DNA of 15,918 bases from CAIWGV01 sp964515175 (GTDB taxonomy: Bacteria; Pseudomonadota; Alphaproteobacteria; UBA7879; UBA5542): the NCBI GenBank assembly GCA_964515175.1, contig CAZEUR010000027.1, forward strand, positions 1 to 15,918, read 5' to 3'. Below, one piece after another: positions 14,730 through 15,918 of this stretch. Below the pieces are notes generated by a model. It made no database searches. It had not been told where the DNA came from and worked only from the letters and a program-made list of their open reading frames with translations. Positions within the stretch are counted from its first letter, which is position 1. Each line of letters starts with the position of its first letter. The translations under genes were made by a program, and so were the position numbers.

Positions 14730-15443
14730 TTAGAGGACGTAAACTCCAAAATTTCTATACACAAGACGTGCTTCGTCCAGGACGGTTTTTTCAGGAAGCC
14801 AAGCACTGAATTGTCCCTTCTTAAACATCCTCATTACCTCGAATCCTTTGAGAGTTGCATAGGCCGTTTTCATGGATTTAAAACCGAGAGTGGGTTTGAT
14901 CAATCGTTTGAGCTTCCCATGATCTGATTCAATTCGGTTGTTTAAATATTTGACTTGCCTATGAACCATATCAGGACGACACTTTCCCTCGGCTTTTAAT
15001 TGAGCAATCGCCGCTCCATAGGCAGGGGCTTTGTCTGTGTTGAGGGTATGAGGATGAGCCCAAGATTTTATGCTCTTCAGAGCCTTACCCAAGAATCGTT
15101 TAGCCGCTTCAGTATTTCGAGTAGGAGAAAGGTAAAAGTCGATAGTCCGGCCTCGTTTATCAATGGCTCTATAAAGGTAGACCCATTTCCCTTTGACCTT
15201 TACGTAAGTCTCATCAACTCTCCAACTGTCTCCCATTACCGGCTTCCAGTACCATCTCAGTCTTTTCTCAATTTCAGGGGCATACTCCTGGACCCATCGA
15301 TAGAGGGTCGAGTGATCCACGGTAATCCCTCTTTCCAGCATCATTTCTTCTAAATCTCGATAGCTGATCCCGTACTTACAGTACCACCGCACACCTCCAA
15401 GAATGATCTCTCCCCGGAAATGCTTCCATTTGAAATCTCCCAT
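14730..15443 (-). CDS. IS6-family DDE transposase
   Basis: A 237-aa transposase of the usual IS6 length. The catalytic triad is D77 (WRVDETY), D137 (NTDKAPAY) and E172 (NNRIESDHGKLK), with 34 residues between the last two, as expected. The N-terminus has the helix-turn-helix-like ISYRDLEEMMLERGI and HSTLYRWVQ segments that bind the repeats. The enzyme forms cointegrates by replicative transposition. ATG 15443-15441 is preceded by a strong GGGGGAGGA ribosome-binding site. No frameshift or stop breaks the frame, so the gene appears functional. Confidence 0.95.
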   Translation of the reverse strand: MGDFKWKHFRGEIILGGVRWYCKYGISYRDLEEMMLERGITVDHSTLYRWVQEYAPEIEKRLRWYWKPVMGDSWRVDETYVKVKGKWVYLYRAIDKRGRTIDFYLSPTRNTEAAKRFLGKALKSIKSWAHPHTLNTDKAPAYGAAIAQLKAEGKCRPDMVHRQVKYLNNRIESDHGKLKRLIKPTLGFKSMKTAYATLKGFEVMRMFKKGQFSAWLPEKTVLDEARLVYRNFGVYVL

Positions 15444-15501
15444 CAGCTATTCCTCCCCCTAAATATTCACAGAATCCTTATACCATAAATCGGTGGTTAT
15501 G

Positions 15502-15519
15502 AGTTTTTGCAACAGAGCC
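15502..15519 (-). repeat. IS6 right terminal inverted repeat
   Basis: Reverse complement reads GGCTCTGTTGCAAAAACT, a perfect match to 14678-14695. Its outermost base, 15519, defines the end of the element and the break point of the gene lying to the right. Confidence 0.92.
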
Positions 15520-15859
15520 CTTTTTCCCGTTTCATAGAGAACAACAGAAAGACGCGTGCGGAGCAGATAGCCCTTTGCACCCAAGACTTAGGGATGGTCA
15601 GATGGTACTCTCCGCCAACGATATGGGGGCGAGCAGGAAAATACAAATCAGCGCTTTCTGGCTTAAAGTCAAATCGACCTCCTGTAAAAGAGGTTCCCCG
15701 TGACCCAGCCTCCTGCTGAAGTTGTGCCGTTGTTTTGGGGGTTTTATAGCCCTTTAGCGTTAATGTATACATATCTTCCTGAGCTGCCGACCTCCCATCA
15801 ACCGCAAGGAACAGACCAGCCGCCAGAAAACATAAAATCTTTAGTTTATTAAATAACAT
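15520..15859 (-). pseudogene. 5' part of an unrecognised secreted protein, truncated by the IS6 element
   Basis: From ATG 15859 the frame encodes a signal peptide (residues 1 to about 22, MLFNKLKILCFLAAGLFLAV) and a mature part of about 90 residues, then runs into the IS, where it picks up six foreign residues and stops at 15497. The mature part is rich in glycine and aromatics (TGGRFDFKPESADLYFPARP) and contains HIVGGEYHLTIPKSW; I do not recognise the family. The ATG lies only five bases from what looks like the end of another insertion sequence (15865), with no ribosome-binding site between, so the gene may have lost its own expression signals too. It is not evidently the missing half of the gene at 14355-14677. 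Confidence 0.55.
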
Positions 15860-15864
15860 AATTA

Positions 15865-15918
15865 GGCCTTGTTGCATAAGTGAGGGTGGTGTTCGTAGTT
15901 GAGGGAAGAGACTAAATG
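15865..15918 (+). mobile_element. possible terminal part of another insertion sequence (IS5/IS903-like end)
   Basis: The bases from 15865 begin GGCCTTGTTGCATAAGTGAG, which resembles the ends of IS5-group elements of the IS903 type (GGCTTTGTTGAATAAATC). The rest is beyond the right edge, so neither the transposase nor the partner repeat can be seen. The call rests only on this resemblance and on its position next to a signal-peptide gene that lacks an upstream region. Confidence 0.4.

Larger units (their letters stand above)
14678..15519 (-). mobile_element. complete IS6-family insertion sequence, 842 bp
   Basis: The element is bounded by perfect 18-bp inverted repeats starting GGCTCTGTTGCAAA, the hallmark of IS6/IS26-type elements, and carries one transposase gene. 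Length fits the family. The 8-bp flanks differ (GTATTTTT on the left, CTTTTTCC on the right), so there is no target duplication; this suggests that the copy arose by cointegrate formation, recombination between copies, or an adjacent deletion. It separates two broken minus-strand genes. Its base composition is visibly less AT-rich than the neighbouring operon. Confidence 0.93.

Noticed and set aside
14480..14927. Frames crossing the left end of the IS6 element
   Set aside because: They run across the IS boundary and through the transposase in the wrong frame, so they cannot be genuine native genes.
1..15918. CRISPR array, tRNA or rRNA genes
   Set aside because: No regularly spaced direct repeats, no cloverleaf with conserved T-arm, and no ribosomal RNA segments were seen on reading both strands.

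Overview
The window looks like accessory DNA of an AT-rich bacterium that lives inside eukaryotic cells. The grounds are low GC, signal-peptide Sel1-type genes, nested insertion elements, and above all a mitochondrial-carrier-family gene, a fold that is essentially eukaryotic and is known in bacteria mainly from intracellular lineages such as Legionella (LncP). An alphaproteobacterial symbiont of the Holosporales/Rickettsiales kind is my guess; the sequence alone does not prove it.

Layout. Left edge (1-310): the last part of a Tn3-family transposase and the transposon's 38-bp terminal inverted repeat. 311-1010: one small unrecognised gene on the minus strand and a gap. 1011-1937 (+): a secreted Sel1-repeat protein. 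1950-14223 (-): a tightly packed 12-gene operon devoted to thiamine. 14235-14275: a leader with two mutually exclusive hairpins just before the first operon gene. 14355-15918: two truncated genes separated by a complete 842-bp IS6-family element, then what looks like the end of another insertion sequence.

The operon, in transcription order, is tenA, a thiD-tenA fusion, thiamine pyrophosphokinase, an ATP-grasp ligase, a mitochondrial carrier protein, a second ATP-grasp ligase, a phosphonopyruvate-decarboxylase-like TPP enzyme, thiB, thiP, thiQ, a HAD phosphatase and a Nudix hydrolase. Nine of the eleven junctions overlap. The set is for salvage: there is no thiC, thiG, thiE, thiM or thiL here.

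The striking point is location. TenA, ThiD-TenA, thiamine pyrophosphokinase, the carrier and the second ATP-grasp enzyme all begin with Sec-type signal peptides, although their relatives are normally cytoplasmic (or, for the carrier, mitochondrial). Several need ATP, which is scarce in an ordinary periplasm but available in host cytoplasm. I infer an exported thiamine-diphosphate salvage system that works outside the bacterial cytoplasm, with ThiBPQ bringing thiamine or its phosphates back in and the carrier moving TPP, a precursor or a nucleotide across a bacterial or host membrane. The families are well supported by motifs; the joint model is inference.
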